Assembly: GCA_027489375.1 (NCBI GenBank)
Contig: JAIXZW010000019.1
Location: 186,001-250,000, forward strand
Direction: 5' to 3'
DNA from: Paracoccaceae bacterium
GTDB taxonomy: Bacteria > Pseudomonadota > Alphaproteobacteria > Rhodobacterales > Rhodobacteraceae
DNA: 64,000 bases
Part shown: positions 25,159-33,999 of the stretch, piece by piece
How the letters are laid out: every line of letters begins with the position of its first letter
How positions within the stretch are numbered: position 1 is the first letter of the stretch
Program-made: the position numbers and the translations under genes
The notes under the pieces: generated by a model
Told to the model about the DNA's origin: nothing
What the model saw: the letters and a program-made list of their open reading frames with translations, nothing else
Databases searched by the model: none

Positions 25159-26084
25159 TGGCCGTTCTTCTTCTTGCCGATGTGAATGACGGCCAACTGG
25201 CAACAGATGCCGTGGCCAAGACGCTGGCCGCTGTCGCCTCGCTTGGCGAGGTGCATGTGCTGGTCGCAGGCACGGGCGGTGACGCTGCGGCTGCCGAGGC
25301 TGCCAAGCTGTCGGGCGTGTCCAAGGTGCTGTTCGCCGAAGACCACGCCTATTGCCACGGCATGGCCGAAGCGACTGCCGCGCTGATCGTGGCCCTGTCG
25401 GGCAACTACAGCCACATCGCCGGTGCCGCGACCGCGTTCTGCAAGAACGTGATGCCGCGTGTTGCCGCCCTGCTGGACGTGATGGTGATTTCGGACGTGA
25501 CCGCCGTGATCGACGAGGGCACCTTCGAGCGTCCGATCTACGCCGGAAACGCCATGCAGACGGTGAAATCGTCGGACGGCAAAAAGGTACTGACCGTGCG
25601 GACCGCGGGCTTCATCGCCGTCGGCGCTGGCGGGTCTGCGGCTGTCGAGAAGGTGGCTGTCGCCGCTGACGGGTCGCTGTCGGTTTGGGTCGAGGACAAG
25701 GTGGCGACGAGCGACCGTCCCGAACTGACCTCGGCTGGGATCGTCGTGTCGGGCGGGCGTGGGCTTGGAAGCCAGGAAAACTTTGCGCTGGTCGAAAAGC
25801 TGGCCGACAAGCTGGGCGCTGCCGTCGGTGCTTCGCGCGCGGCTGTCGACTCGGGCTATGCGCCGAACGACTGGCAGGTCGGCCAGACCGGCAAGGTGGT
25901 GGCCCCCACGCTGTACATCGCCCTCGGCATTTCGGGCGCGATCCAGCACCTTGCGGGGATGAAAGACAGCAAAGTCATCGTCGCCATCAACAAGGACGAG
26001 GAAGCGCCGATCTTCCAGGTCGCCGATTACGGTCTGGTCGGCGATTTGTTCACCCTCGTTCCGGAAATGATCGAAAAGCTCTGA
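25158..26084 (+). CDS. etfA: Electron transfer flavoprotein alpha subunit
   Basis: 308 residues. N-terminal domain starts [14 protein letters not shown]; the C-terminal FAD domain has [61 protein letters not shown] and [24 protein letters not shown], all diagnostic of EtfA. It is the last gene of the acyl-CoA dehydrogenase operon. No ETF:quinone oxidoreductase gene is in the window. Confidence 0.96.
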   Translation: MAVLLLADVNDGQLATDAVAKTLAAVASLGEVHVLVAGTGGDAAAAEAAKLSGVSKVLFAEDHAYCHGMAEATAALIVALSGNYSHIAGAATAFCKNVMPRVAALLDVMVISDVTAVIDEGTFERPIYAGNAMQTVKSSDGKKVLTVRTAGFIAVGAGGSAAVEKVAVAADGSLSVWVEDKVATSDRPELTSAGIVVSGGRGLGSQENFALVEKLADKLGAAVGASRAAVDSGYAPNDWQVGQTGKVVAPTLYIALGISGAIQHLAGMKDSKVIVAINKDEEAPIFQVADYGLVGDLFTLVPEMIEKL

Positions 26085-26267
26085 AGTAATTGTGGCAAGC
26101 AGTTCGAGCCGGCCTTGGTAGAGACATTTCACGGAGAGAGTTCGCTACTGGTCCCCCTTCATCCGCCATCATATCCAGTCAATTGCCAGCGATGGGGTGG
26201 CGCGCAAAGCGCCTCTCAGGCAGGGGTCATCACGGCTGGTGCCGAAGCCGTCCAATGCGGTGCGTTT

Positions 26268-26283
26268 CCGGCATGCCGGTTTT
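26268..26283 (+). terminator. Weak terminator at the end of the island
   Basis: Palindrome CCGGCATGCCGG (26268-26279) followed by TTTT. The stem is short (4 bp around CATG), so this is a tentative end for the etfA transcript. The 26085-26267 stretch before it holds no gene that I can support. Confidence 0.35.
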
Positions 26284-27037
26284 AAAGGGCAGGTTCGGAC
26301 TGGGCGGCCATCCAGTCTTGGCACTGGCGATAGAAAGCGTAATCGGGGGCATGCCAGCGTTTCAGGTTGTCGATGGCTTTTTCGGAAAGGCGCGGAATTT
26401 GGGAATAGTCGTTCGTATGGGCCGTCACCGGATCCGTACTCACGGAAAAATCGCAGTCGAGGCCCAATCGGCGCAAGAGGGTTTCCATATCCGCGCGCAA
26501 GTTCTCTTGGCGGATAATCCAGGCAGGCGGGCGCAAGTCGAAGAAGAATCCGCTTCCCTTGAACCAATCCACCTGGCCGCGGCCCAGATGTCCGATCGAC
26601 AGCATGGCGCATAGCGCGGCCCGGCCCCGCGGTCCTTCGTCGTACAGGCTTTCGGCAAGATCGTTCGCATGCTCGAACTCATCGAAAAGCCGTGATTCGT
26701 GTGGCGACCAAGCTTTGTAGATGCGGGGCTTTCCCATGCGTTTGCGGCTGTAAAAACCGGAGCGAAACCGCGCGGCAGGGTCACGGATGCTGAAGAAAAA
26801 CCCATCGTCTTGCGGCAAGGATTTAAGTTGGACCCCGTGTGAGTGCTTTTCGAACCGCACGCGTTCCTGGCTTTGATTGACCTGATCGAGAATATGTCCG
26901 ATCTGGGTGCCGGCATTCTTTCCGATGTGAAGGAAATGAACCGTTTGGATGTTTTTATCACTTCCGATAAGTGAATTAAAACTTTTGGACGTATAATAAC
27001 CGATCCGTTCAAACGTTTTCCGCATAACATGGCTCAT
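26282..27037 (-). CDS. Sulfotransferase-like protein
   Basis: 251 residues. Seen: VHFLHIGKNAGTQIGHILD near residue 33, which fits the 5'-phosphosulfate-binding loop of membrane/carbohydrate sulfotransferases, and FFFSIRDPAARFRSGFYSRKR near residue 80, which fits the 3'-phosphate-binding motif (RDPxxRxxSxY). It would transfer sulfate from PAPS to a polysaccharide or similar acceptor. The 5' part of the gene and its promoter (26930-27070) are clearly AT-richer than the neighbours. It is divergent from the glycosyltransferase at 27390, so both may modify a surface glycan. Confidence 0.75.
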   Translation of the reverse strand: MSHVMRKTFERIGYYTSKSFNSLIGSDKNIQTVHFLHIGKNAGTQIGHILDQVNQSQERVRFEKHSHGVQLKSLPQDDGFFFSIRDPAARFRSGFYSRKRMGKPRIYKAWSPHESRLFDEFEHANDLAESLYDEGPRGRAALCAMLSIGHLGRGQVDWFKGSGFFFDLRPPAWIIRQENLRADMETLLRRLGLDCDFSVSTDPVTAHTNDYSQIPRLSEKAIDNLKRWHAPDYAFYRQCQDWMAAQSEPAL

Positions 27038-27389
27038 ATTTTATTAACGATTAACGCACAAATTAATTTGACGGTCCTGTCAAGGGCAAACCCCTTTTAG
27101 CGCCTTGATGGCGTTTCAACGGACACCGTGAATGCATGTCTTCCGGGGCGGCTTTTCGCGTTCCATCCGGCCTTACCCACACCGCCGCCCTCCGCGCGCG
27201 TTCTTTGACCTTATTGGCGCTTGGAAGACGGTTTCGGTGCCTTGCGGTCGGGGCGGTGGCGGGGTGCCCCGGTCTGCGCCGGGGTGGGGGCGGATTGATC
27301 GGGAGCAAATTCATGCCGGTTCGGGCGAAGGATGTGAACCTGTCCGGCGTGGGTGCGTTGGTCTGCGAGATTCAAGGAAAGGGACAGGG
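27038..27389. other. Intergenic region between sulfotransferase and glycosyltransferase
   Basis: 352 bp between divergent genes. The first 35 bp (27038-27072) are AT-rich and probably hold the sulfotransferase promoter. The rest is GC-rich and in-frame open upstream of the glycosyltransferase, but has no credible ribosome binding site or domain, so I see no further gene. Confidence 0.5.
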
Positions 27390-28589
27390 ATGCAAGCCAA
27401 GCCATCGGTTTCGGTGATCCTGCCGACCTACAACAGGGCGCGCTACATTGCCGAGGCGATCGGGTCGATTTTGAGCCAGAGCCATCCGGCGCTGGAGATC
27501 GTGGTGGTGGACGACGGGTCTACGGACGGAACGGCTGCGATCGTGGAGGGCTTTGGCGCGGCCGTGACCTATCTGCGGCAGGAGAACGCGGGCAAGCTGA
27601 CTGCCATCGCCACGGGTTTGGACCATGTGGGGGGCGACCTCGTCTGGATCATGGATGATGACGACATCGCGCCGCCCGATGCGATCCGCGACCTTGCCGC
27701 CCCGTTTGCGGCGAACCCCGAAATCGTGATGAGTTACGGTCGCATGACGAAGTTCAGCGGCGAGGGTGCGTCCCTGCGCGAGGCGTTGCTGGACTATCCC
27801 GAAGACAGCCGCCCGTTTTTCATCCGGCTGATGGAGGGGTGTTTCGTTACGGGCCATCCTTGCGTGATGGTCCGCCGTGATGCGATGGAGGCGGTGCGCC
27901 CCTTCGATACGACGATCTTTGCTTCGGTCGACTATTATCTGCATCTGCACGTGGCGCAGCAGGGACCGGTGGCGGCGGTCGATCCTGTCGTGCTTCGCCA
28001 GCGCCAGCATGACGGGCTGCGCGGGCCGCTGGAGAACCGCTATGGCGAGGCCGAGCGGGTGGCGAAATGGATCGCGCATGACGCCTATATCATCGGAGGT
28101 CTGCTGGAGCGGTTGCCCTTGGCGGCCTATCTGGAGGCCCCGCCCCTGACGGAGCGTGTGCTGACGGTGCGGGAGCGGCGACTTGCGCTTGTGCAGCGGG
28201 CGGTGATCGCGGGGCGGAACAAGCTGTGGCCGATGGCGCTGGAAGACCTGCGGGCGGCGCTTGCGATACAACGCGACGAGCCGCTCGACGAGGCGGCGCT
28301 GACGGTTCTGTCGGGGCTGCTCGGGTCGCGCTATGGCATCGACGAGGTTACGGGATCGAGGGACATCCTTGGCGCGCTGCGCGATGCGGCGGGCGGGCGG
28401 GCGGATCGTGCGGCGGTGCTGGCGGCGGTCGCCCGCCCCCTGCTGCACGAGATGAAGTCGGGGCGCGGGGTCGGACGGGTGCTGGCAAGCTGGTTCCGCC
28501 TGATGGACCCGCGGGCGACGGGACTCGCGCTGCGCGCGTCGGCCATGCGGAACGTGTCCCGCATGGCGCGGCGGTTGCGGCGCGGTTAG
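27390..28589 (+). CDS. Family 2 glycosyltransferase
   Basis: 399 residues. GT-A fold with SVSVILPTYNRARYIAEAIGSIL at the start, IVVVDDGSTDGTA (nucleotide-sugar Asp), and LVWIMDDDDIAPPDAIRDL, which contains the DxD-like metal motif. The C-terminal 150 residues are helical with no recognised domain. The start at 27390 is preferred because the GT domain begins immediately; the longer frame from 27132 would add an unrelated sequence. It ends 15 bp before the convergent ABC ATPase gene. Confidence 0.9.
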   Translation: MQAKPSVSVILPTYNRARYIAEAIGSILSQSHPALEIVVVDDGSTDGTAAIVEGFGAAVTYLRQENAGKLTAIATGLDHVGGDLVWIMDDDDIAPPDAIRDLAAPFAANPEIVMSYGRMTKFSGEGASLREALLDYPEDSRPFFIRLMEGCFVTGHPCVMVRRDAMEAVRPFDTTIFASVDYYLHLHVAQQGPVAAVDPVVLRQRQHDGLRGPLENRYGEAERVAKWIAHDAYIIGGLLERLPLAAYLEAPPLTERVLTVRERRLALVQRAVIAGRNKLWPMALEDLRAALAIQRDEPLDEAALTVLSGLLGSRYGIDEVTGSRDILGALRDAAGGRADRAAVLAAVARPLLHEMKSGRGVGRVLASWFRLMDPRATGLALRASAMRNVSRMARRLRRG

Positions 28590-28604
28590 GCGCGTGGCGC
28601 GGGA

Positions 28605-29672
28605 TCACTCCTCGGGTTGGAAGAGATGCGCCTGCGCGGGGTCGAAGCCGAGATCGACGGCGCTTCCGATCGGGTAGACCGCATCGTGGGACAGCGCGGC
28701 GATCACCGCCTTGCCGTTGCGCAGGGCCACTTCGACCACGGTTTCCGCGCCGAGACGTTCGGTCAGCGCCACGGTGCCATGCAATTTGCCGGGACCTTCG
28801 GCGATGGAGAGGTATTGCGGGCGCAGGCCGAGGATGGCGCGGTCGCCCACGCGGAACGGGCCGCGGCGGGCCGAGACTTCGACCGGATCGAGCGCGTCGT
28901 TGAAGACGAGCGCGCTGTTGCCGTTCACCGCCTTGACCGTCACGTCGATGAAATTCATCGAGGGTGCGCCGAGGAAGCCCGCCACGAACAGGTTGGCGGG
29001 GTCGTGGTAAAGATCCATCGGCGCGCCGATCTGCATGACCTTGCCATCGCGCAGGACGACGATCTTGTCGGCAAGGGTCATGGCTTCGACCTGATCGTGG
29101 GTCACGTAGATCATGGTTGCGCCAAGCTGCTGGTGGAGCTTGCCGATCTCCATCCGCATGTCCATGCGCAAGGCGGCGTCGAGGTTCGAGAGCGGTTCGT
29201 CGAACAGGAAGACCTCGGGCTTGCGGACGATGGCGCGGCCGATGGCGACGCGCTGGCGTTGGCCGCCGGAAAGCTGGCTGGGCCGGCGGTCGAGGAGATG
29301 TTCCATTTGCAGGATGCGGGCGGCTTCGGCGACCTTGGCGTCCTTTTCGGCCTTGCTCGCACCGGCGATGGTCAGCCCGAAGGCCACGTTCTCGCGCACG
29401 GTCATGTGGGGGAAGATGGCGTAGCTTTGGAACACCATCGCCACGCCGCGCTGGGCGGGGGGCAGGTCGTTCACCACGGTATCGCCGATGGCGAGGCTGC
29501 CCGAGGTGATGTCCTCGAGTCCCGCGATCATGCGCAGGAGGGTTGATTTGCCGCAGCCGGATGGGCCGACGAAGACGCAGAATTCGCCATCCTGGATGTC
29601 GATGTCGACACCCTTGATCACATGGGCGTTGCCGTAGCTTTTGCGCACGTCGCGCAGGGTGATGCTGGCCAT
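28605..29672 (-). CDS. Sugar ABC transporter ATPase (MalK/UgpC type)
   Basis: 355 residues. Walker A GPSGCGKST, Q-loop MVFQSYAIFPHMTVREN, signature LSGGQRQRVAIGRAIVRKP, Walker B VFLFDEPLSNLDAALR, intact switch His in IYVTHDQVEAMTLADK, and a C-terminal TOBE/OB regulatory domain (ILGLRPQYLSIAEG). Last gene of the LacI-controlled operon, 3 bp after the glycoside hydrolase gene. Energises uptake by the permeases at 30683 and 31561. Confidence 0.95.
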   Translation of the reverse strand: MASITLRDVRKSYGNAHVIKGVDIDIQDGEFCVFVGPSGCGKSTLLRMIAGLEDITSGSLAIGDTVVNDLPPAQRGVAMVFQSYAIFPHMTVRENVAFGLTIAGASKAEKDAKVAEAARILQMEHLLDRRPSQLSGGQRQRVAIGRAIVRKPEVFLFDEPLSNLDAALRMDMRMEIGKLHQQLGATMIYVTHDQVEAMTLADKIVVLRDGKVMQIGAPMDLYHDPANLFVAGFLGAPSMNFIDVTVKAVNGNSALVFNDALDPVEVSARRGPFRVGDRAILGLRPQYLSIAEGPGKLHGTVALTERLGAETVVEVALRNGKAVIAALSHDAVYPIGSAVDLGFDPAQAHLFQPEE

Positions 29673-29675
29673 GAC

Positions 29676-30671
29676 CTACTCCGCAGCAAGGGAACGGGGC
29701 GTGACCCGCAGCAGCCCTTCGGGGCCGACGGTCACGGGTTCGGGGTCCATCACGTAGCCGCCGAAACGGTCTTTGCCGCCATCGGCGAAGCCGAGGATGA
29801 CAAGGCCGTCCGGCCCGTCGACGATGCGTGCGGCGTAGCGGCGGCAGGGTTCGGCCCCGTCGAAGAACGGGCCGGGGGCGATGCGCCACGGGCCACGGGG
29901 ATGGTCGGCCACGAGATAGTGGTTGCCGGTGACGGGGCTTTCGGGATTGTCGCGGCGATACTGTTCCGACCAGTGCTGCGACGAGGTGCAGAACAGGCAA
30001 TACCAGCGCGAGCCGACCTGAAACACCTGGGGCACTTCGAGCTGGCCGAAACCGCCGTGGAAGACGGGGGGCTGGAGTTCCCATGTGACGAGGTCGGGCG
30101 AGGTGGCGAAGCCGATGGCGCCGCCTGCGTTGGGTTCGGGCACGCCGGGAACGCGGGCGGTGAAATACATCAGCCAGCCCTTGCCGTCGGGGTCGCGCAT
30201 GACCCAGGGGTCGCGCATGGCGCGGTCGTGCCAATGGCCGACGGCATGGTCGATTTCGTAGCAGTCGGCATTCGGCCCCGCGATGTCGAGGCAGAGGCCG
30301 TCGCCGACGCGGGTCCAGTTGTGCAGGTCGGTCGAGGTGGCGTGGCCGATGCGTTGGTAGAGCGACTGTTCGGCCTTTTTCGTGCCGGTGTAGAACAGGT
30401 GCCAAAGCCCGTCGTCGCCGCGCACGACGGAGCCTGTCCATGTCGTGCTGTCATCCCATGCCGCGCCGTTGCGCTGCGGGGTGAAGGTGGTGCCCAGATG
30501 CGTCCAGTTCACCAGATCGGTCGAGGTGGCATGGCCCTGCGTCACGTTCAGGTGCCGCAGATCAGGGTCGATCAGGCTTGTCTCGGCCTGCAGGAAATAG
30601 CCGTGATAGGTGGCGCCGTCCTTGACGTACCAACTGTCCCAGATCCATTTGCCGTCGATTGCGATGACCAT
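29676..30671 (-). CDS. Cytosolic five-bladed propeller glycoside hydrolase (GH32/GH43-like)
   Basis: 331 residues, no signal peptide, so probably acts on an imported oligosaccharide. Seen: WIWDSWYVKDGATYHGYFLQ at the N-terminus (nucleophile Asp position), TWTGSVVRGDDGLWHLFYTG, the RDP motif in AMRDPWVMRDPDGKGWLMYF, and LEVPQVFQVGSRWYCLFC, where Glu fits the acid/base. This Asp-RDP-Glu order is that of clan GH-J (fructosidases) and related GH43/GH68 proteins. Start set at 30671 by AGGAG upstream. Its position inside a sugar ABC operon suggests a fructoside or similar substrate, but the exact family is uncertain. Confidence 0.82.
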   Translation of the reverse strand: MVIAIDGKWIWDSWYVKDGATYHGYFLQAETSLIDPDLRHLNVTQGHATSTDLVNWTHLGTTFTPQRNGAAWDDSTTWTGSVVRGDDGLWHLFYTGTKKAEQSLYQRIGHATSTDLHNWTRVGDGLCLDIAGPNADCYEIDHAVGHWHDRAMRDPWVMRDPDGKGWLMYFTARVPGVPEPNAGGAIGFATSPDLVTWELQPPVFHGGFGQLEVPQVFQVGSRWYCLFCTSSQHWSEQYRRDNPESPVTGNHYLVADHPRGPWRIAPGPFFDGAEPCRRYAARIVDGPDGLVILGFADGGKDRFGGYVMDPEPVTVGPEGLLRVTPRSLAAE

Positions 30672-30682
30672 TTTTCGTCTCC

Positions 30683-31561
30683 TCAGCCCTTCACGCCTGT
30701 CGATGCGATCGACGCGATGAAGGCTTTTTGCAGGTAAAGGTAGAAGGCGAGCACGGGGACGGTGATCATGGAGAGGTAGGCCATCACCTCGCCCCATGCG
30801 ACGTTGAGCTGGAAGAAGTATTGCAGGCCCACCATGACGGGGCGGTAGCCTTCCTCCTGCGTGACCATGAGCGGCCAGAGATACTGGTTGTACATCACGA
30901 GGAACTTGAGGATCGCCGCCGTGGCGAGGATCGGGCCGGAAAGCGGCATGACGATCTTGCGGTAGATCTGCGGCCAGCTCGCCCCTTCGACGCGCGCGGC
31001 TTCGACGAGTTCGTGGGGCAGGTCTTTGAAGTATTGCACGAAGAGGTAGATGGTCAGCCCGTCCGCGATGAAAGGCACGATCTGCACGCGGTAGGAATTG
31101 AGCCAGCCCCACGTGATCCCGTCCAGCCCGATCCACGGCAATTTCGACGCGAGCAGGAGGAGGGGGATGGCCGTCGTCTCGAACGGGATGATCAGCGTGG
31201 CAAGCAGGATCGAGAGCATGACCCCGCGTCCCTTCCAGTTGACGAAGACGAAGGCGAAGCCCGCCGCGGAGCAGATTGCGAGCGAGAGGACGACCGTGAT
31301 GCCCGTCACCAGCACCGAGTTGAAGATGAAGGTGGCGACCGGCGCGCGCCGGAAGGCGGCGGAATAGTTTTCAAGGCTGATGTCCCCCACCGGCATGAAG
31401 GCGCGGAGCGAGCCGGAGTCCAAGAGCAATTGCTGGTCGGGCTTGAGGCTCGACATCAGCATGAAGACGAGCGGGAAGATGAAGATCACCGCGATCAGCA
31501 CCAGAACCGCATAGCGCGTGGCAAGCCGCAAGCCACGGTTGTCGGGCGAGATGAGGGCCAT
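30683..31561 (-). CDS. Sugar ABC transporter permease (MalG type)
   Basis: 292 residues, six predicted membrane helices. Starts MALISPDNRGLRLATRYAVLVLIAVIFIFP, and the cytoplasmic EAA loop is ELVEAARVEGASWPQIYRKIVMPLSGP, which contacts the ATPase. Overlaps the MalF-type permease stop by one base at 31561. Length is normal for MalG-like proteins. Confidence 0.94.
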   Translation of the reverse strand: MALISPDNRGLRLATRYAVLVLIAVIFIFPLVFMLMSSLKPDQQLLLDSGSLRAFMPVGDISLENYSAAFRRAPVATFIFNSVLVTGITVVLSLAICSAAGFAFVFVNWKGRGVMLSILLATLIIPFETTAIPLLLLASKLPWIGLDGITWGWLNSYRVQIVPFIADGLTIYLFVQYFKDLPHELVEAARVEGASWPQIYRKIVMPLSGPILATAAILKFLVMYNQYLWPLMVTQEEGYRPVMVGLQYFFQLNVAWGEVMAYLSMITVPVLAFYLYLQKAFIASIASTGVKG

Positions 31562-32634
31562 CAGCTTTTCTCCCGTGTGAGCCAGCGTTGGATGAGGGAA
31601 ATCGAAAGGACGATCACGAAGAGGATCACCGAGATGGTAGACCCGCCCGAGATGTCCTGTTTGCCATAGCCGCGCTCGATGGCCTGGAACACGATGGTAT
31701 GCGTGCTGTCGAGCGGGCCGCCGTTCGTCATCACGTCGATCTGCGCGAAGAGGCCGAAGGCCTGCATGGTGATGACGATGAGGATCAGCACCGCCGTGTT
31801 CCGCAGGCCGGGCCATGTGATGTAGCGGAACACCTGCCATTTCGACGCGCCTTCGATCGCGGCGGCCTCGTAGAGGGTGGGGCTGATGGTTTGCAGGCCC
31901 GAAAGCCAGATGACCATGTGGAAGCCGACCGCCTGCCAGATCGACATGGCGATGATCGAGCCGAGCGCGGTGGACGGATTGCCGAGCCAGTCGATGGGCG
32001 GGATCATCCCGAAGCTGAGCGTGCCGAGCAGGTTGTTCAGCAGGCCGGACTGGCCGTCGTAGATCAGCCGCCAGAGCAGCGAGACGACGACGATCGATAC
32101 GACGACCGGCATGAAATAGATGGCGCGGAAGATGTTGATGCCCTTGAGCCTCTGGTTGATCAGCAGCGCGAGGCAGAGGGCAAGGCCGGCCTGAACGGGG
32201 GCGACGACGATGACGAAGGTGAAGGTGTTCACGATCGCCTTCATGAAGACCACATCGCGGGCAAGCACGACCAAGCGCGCATCGCCGCCCGAGGAAAAGC
32301 TGAACCACTCGCGCATGCCGTTGAGGTCGGGGCGGTCGGGGTTGTTGCGGGTGAGGCTGCGGATCGGCGGATATTCGGGCACGCCGTCCTTGAGCACGGT
32401 CTGGCCCGCATCGTCCTTTAGCGGTTCGACCGTCAGCAGGGCGAGGTCGAGGAGCTGGTTGTAATTCGCAAGCCCGACGAACTCTGTCGGGTTGGGCGAT
32501 ACGAGGCGCTGGTTGGTGAAGGACAGGCCGACCGCAAGCAGGAAGGGCAGGATCACGAAACCCGCGATCAGAAGAACGGCAGGACCGGCCATCAGCCAAC
32601 CAGTCCTGTTCGATACGGTGAACCGTGACGCCAT
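31561..32634 (-). CDS. Sugar ABC transporter permease (MalF type)
   Basis: 357 residues. Begins MASRFTVSNRTGWLMAGPAVLLIAGFVILPFLLA. A periplasmic insert of about 90 residues lies between the first and second helices (PNPTEFVGLANY ... GDARLVVLARDVVF), larger than in minimal MalF-type permeases. The EAA loop is YEAAAIEGASKWQVFRYITWPGL. It pairs with the permease at 30683 to form the channel. Confidence 0.94.
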   Translation of the reverse strand: MASRFTVSNRTGWLMAGPAVLLIAGFVILPFLLAVGLSFTNQRLVSPNPTEFVGLANYNQLLDLALLTVEPLKDDAGQTVLKDGVPEYPPIRSLTRNNPDRPDLNGMREWFSFSSGGDARLVVLARDVVFMKAIVNTFTFVIVVAPVQAGLALCLALLINQRLKGINIFRAIYFMPVVVSIVVVSLLWRLIYDGQSGLLNNLLGTLSFGMIPPIDWLGNPSTALGSIIAMSIWQAVGFHMVIWLSGLQTISPTLYEAAAIEGASKWQVFRYITWPGLRNTAVLILIVITMQAFGLFAQIDVMTNGGPLDSTHTIVFQAIERGYGKQDISGGSTISVILFVIVLSISLIQRWLTREKS

Positions 32635-32667
32635 CGTCGCCTCCGTGCCGGAAAGGTGGGGAAAGGG

Positions 32668-32737
32668 AGAGCGGTGCGTGACCGCTCTTCCGGTTTCGTG
32701 TCGGTTCCCTGCTCCGGCACGGTCGCCCGTGCCGGAG
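32668..32737 (-). other. Two perfect hairpins between binding-protein and permease genes
   Basis: CTCCGGCACGG (32712-32722) and CCGTGCCGGAG (32727-32737) form an 11-bp stem with a 4-nt loop. AGAGCGGT (32668-32675) and ACCGCTCT (32681-32688) form an 8-bp stem with a 5-nt loop. Both lie just after the binding-protein stop. Without T tracts they probably act as 3' stabilisers and partial attenuators, keeping the binding protein in excess. Confidence 0.65.
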
Positions 32738-32746
32738 GAAGGCCGA

Positions 32747-33997
32747 TCAGTGGCCGTAGCCGTTGTTTTTCTCGATATCGGCGTTGATCTCGTCCACGGC
32801 GGCGTCGAGCGTTGCGGCAACGTCCGCACCGTTGGCGATGTCGGCCGCGGCCTTTTCGAAGACCTTGGCTTGCACCAGATAGCCCGGCGTCACCGGACGA
32901 ACGAGGCCGGACTTGTTCGAGTAGTCGGCGAAGACGGCGAGCGGGCCGCCCTCTTTGTAGTTGTCGACCATCGCCGCCGCGGTGGGCGTGGCGGGGATCA
33001 GGCCGATGCCGTTGGAGAAGTCGGCGAGGTATTTGTCCTGAAGCGCGAATTCGATGAAGGCGGCAGCGCCTTCGGGGTGCTTCGAATTGGCGGACACGCC
33101 GAACTGCCACGAGGCGGCACCGATTTTCGGCCCGTTGCCAAAGTCGGGCGCGGGCAGGAAGACGGTGTCTTCAAAGGCAGAGAGCGCGCCGAGGGCTGCC
33201 CAGTTGCCGTTCCACGAGAAGGCGTATTTGCCTGCGGCGAAACCTCCGTCACGGTCGGCGGGGTCTTGCGTCGCCTGGGCGTAGCCGTTCTTGAACAGAC
33301 CCTGCCACCATTCGCCGAAGGCCAGAGCGGCATCGCCGTTCAGCGCGCCTTCGGCCGTCTTGTAGGTGGAGCGGTCCACGATGTCGCCGCCGAAGGACTG
33401 CAGGAAGGGCGAGAAGGCGTAGGGATACCATTCCCCCGTCCATGCCGTGCCGAGGTCGAGCGCGTATTCCCATTTGCCCGACGCCTTGGCGGCATCGAGT
33501 GCGGCCATGAATTCGTCCTTGGTCCACGGCGCGTCCACGGTCGGGGTGCGCAGCTTCAGCTCTTCCAGCGTGGATTTGCGGGTGACGAGCGCGACGGCGG
33601 CGTCCCACAGGCCGATGGAGTAAAGCTGGCCGTTCCACACGCCCTTGGTGCCGGGGAGGAAGTTGGCGATCTTGGTCTCGTCGATCTTGAGCGGCTGCAT
33701 GTAGCCTGCCCATGCCCAGTTCGGCATGTTCGGGCCGTCGACGTCGAGGATGTCGGGCAGGTTGCCCGCCAGTGCGCCCGCGACGACCGAGTCGTTATAG
33801 GCGGCTTGCGGGAAGCTTTGCAGTTCAACCTTCCAGTCGGACTGGCTTCCGTTGAAGTCGGTGATGATCTGGTTGATGATCTTGCTCTCGACCTCGTTTC
33901 CGGCGCCGTGATACCACATCGTCAACGTCTCGGCAGAATGCGCCGCAGACGCCCATGCCATGACCGCGACCGAAGCCGCGAGTTTGAAGGCGTTCAT
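32747..33997 (-). CDS. Sugar ABC transporter extracellular solute-binding protein (family 1)
   Basis: 416 residues. Sec signal peptide NAFKLAASVAVMAWASAAHSA, with cleavage expected after AHSA; the mature part ETLTMWYHGAGNEVESKIINQ is typical of carbohydrate-binding family 1. Also seen are a tryptophan-rich lobe (AWTGEWYPYAFSPFLQSF) and KYAFSWNGNWAALGAL. It starts 3 bp after the LacI gene stop, so regulator and transporter form one transcript. Ligand probably an oligosaccharide cleaved by the GH protein at 29676. Confidence 0.94.
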   Translation of the reverse strand: MNAFKLAASVAVMAWASAAHSAETLTMWYHGAGNEVESKIINQIITDFNGSQSDWKVELQSFPQAAYNDSVVAGALAGNLPDILDVDGPNMPNWAWAGYMQPLKIDETKIANFLPGTKGVWNGQLYSIGLWDAAVALVTRKSTLEELKLRTPTVDAPWTKDEFMAALDAAKASGKWEYALDLGTAWTGEWYPYAFSPFLQSFGGDIVDRSTYKTAEGALNGDAALAFGEWWQGLFKNGYAQATQDPADRDGGFAAGKYAFSWNGNWAALGALSAFEDTVFLPAPDFGNGPKIGAASWQFGVSANSKHPEGAAAFIEFALQDKYLADFSNGIGLIPATPTAAAMVDNYKEGGPLAVFADYSNKSGLVRPVTPGYLVQAKVFEKAAADIANGADVAATLDAAVDEINADIEKNNGYGH

Positions 33998-33999
33998 TC

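Noticed and set aside
26085..26281. A small gene between etfA and the sulfotransferase gene
   Set aside because: Only frames without a ribosome binding site or coding pattern are present; nothing beyond a weak terminator was supportable.
27132..27389. N-terminal extension of the glycosyltransferase
   Set aside because: The extension is in frame but lacks conserved sequence and a ribosome binding site; the GT-A domain begins directly after the ATG at 27390.
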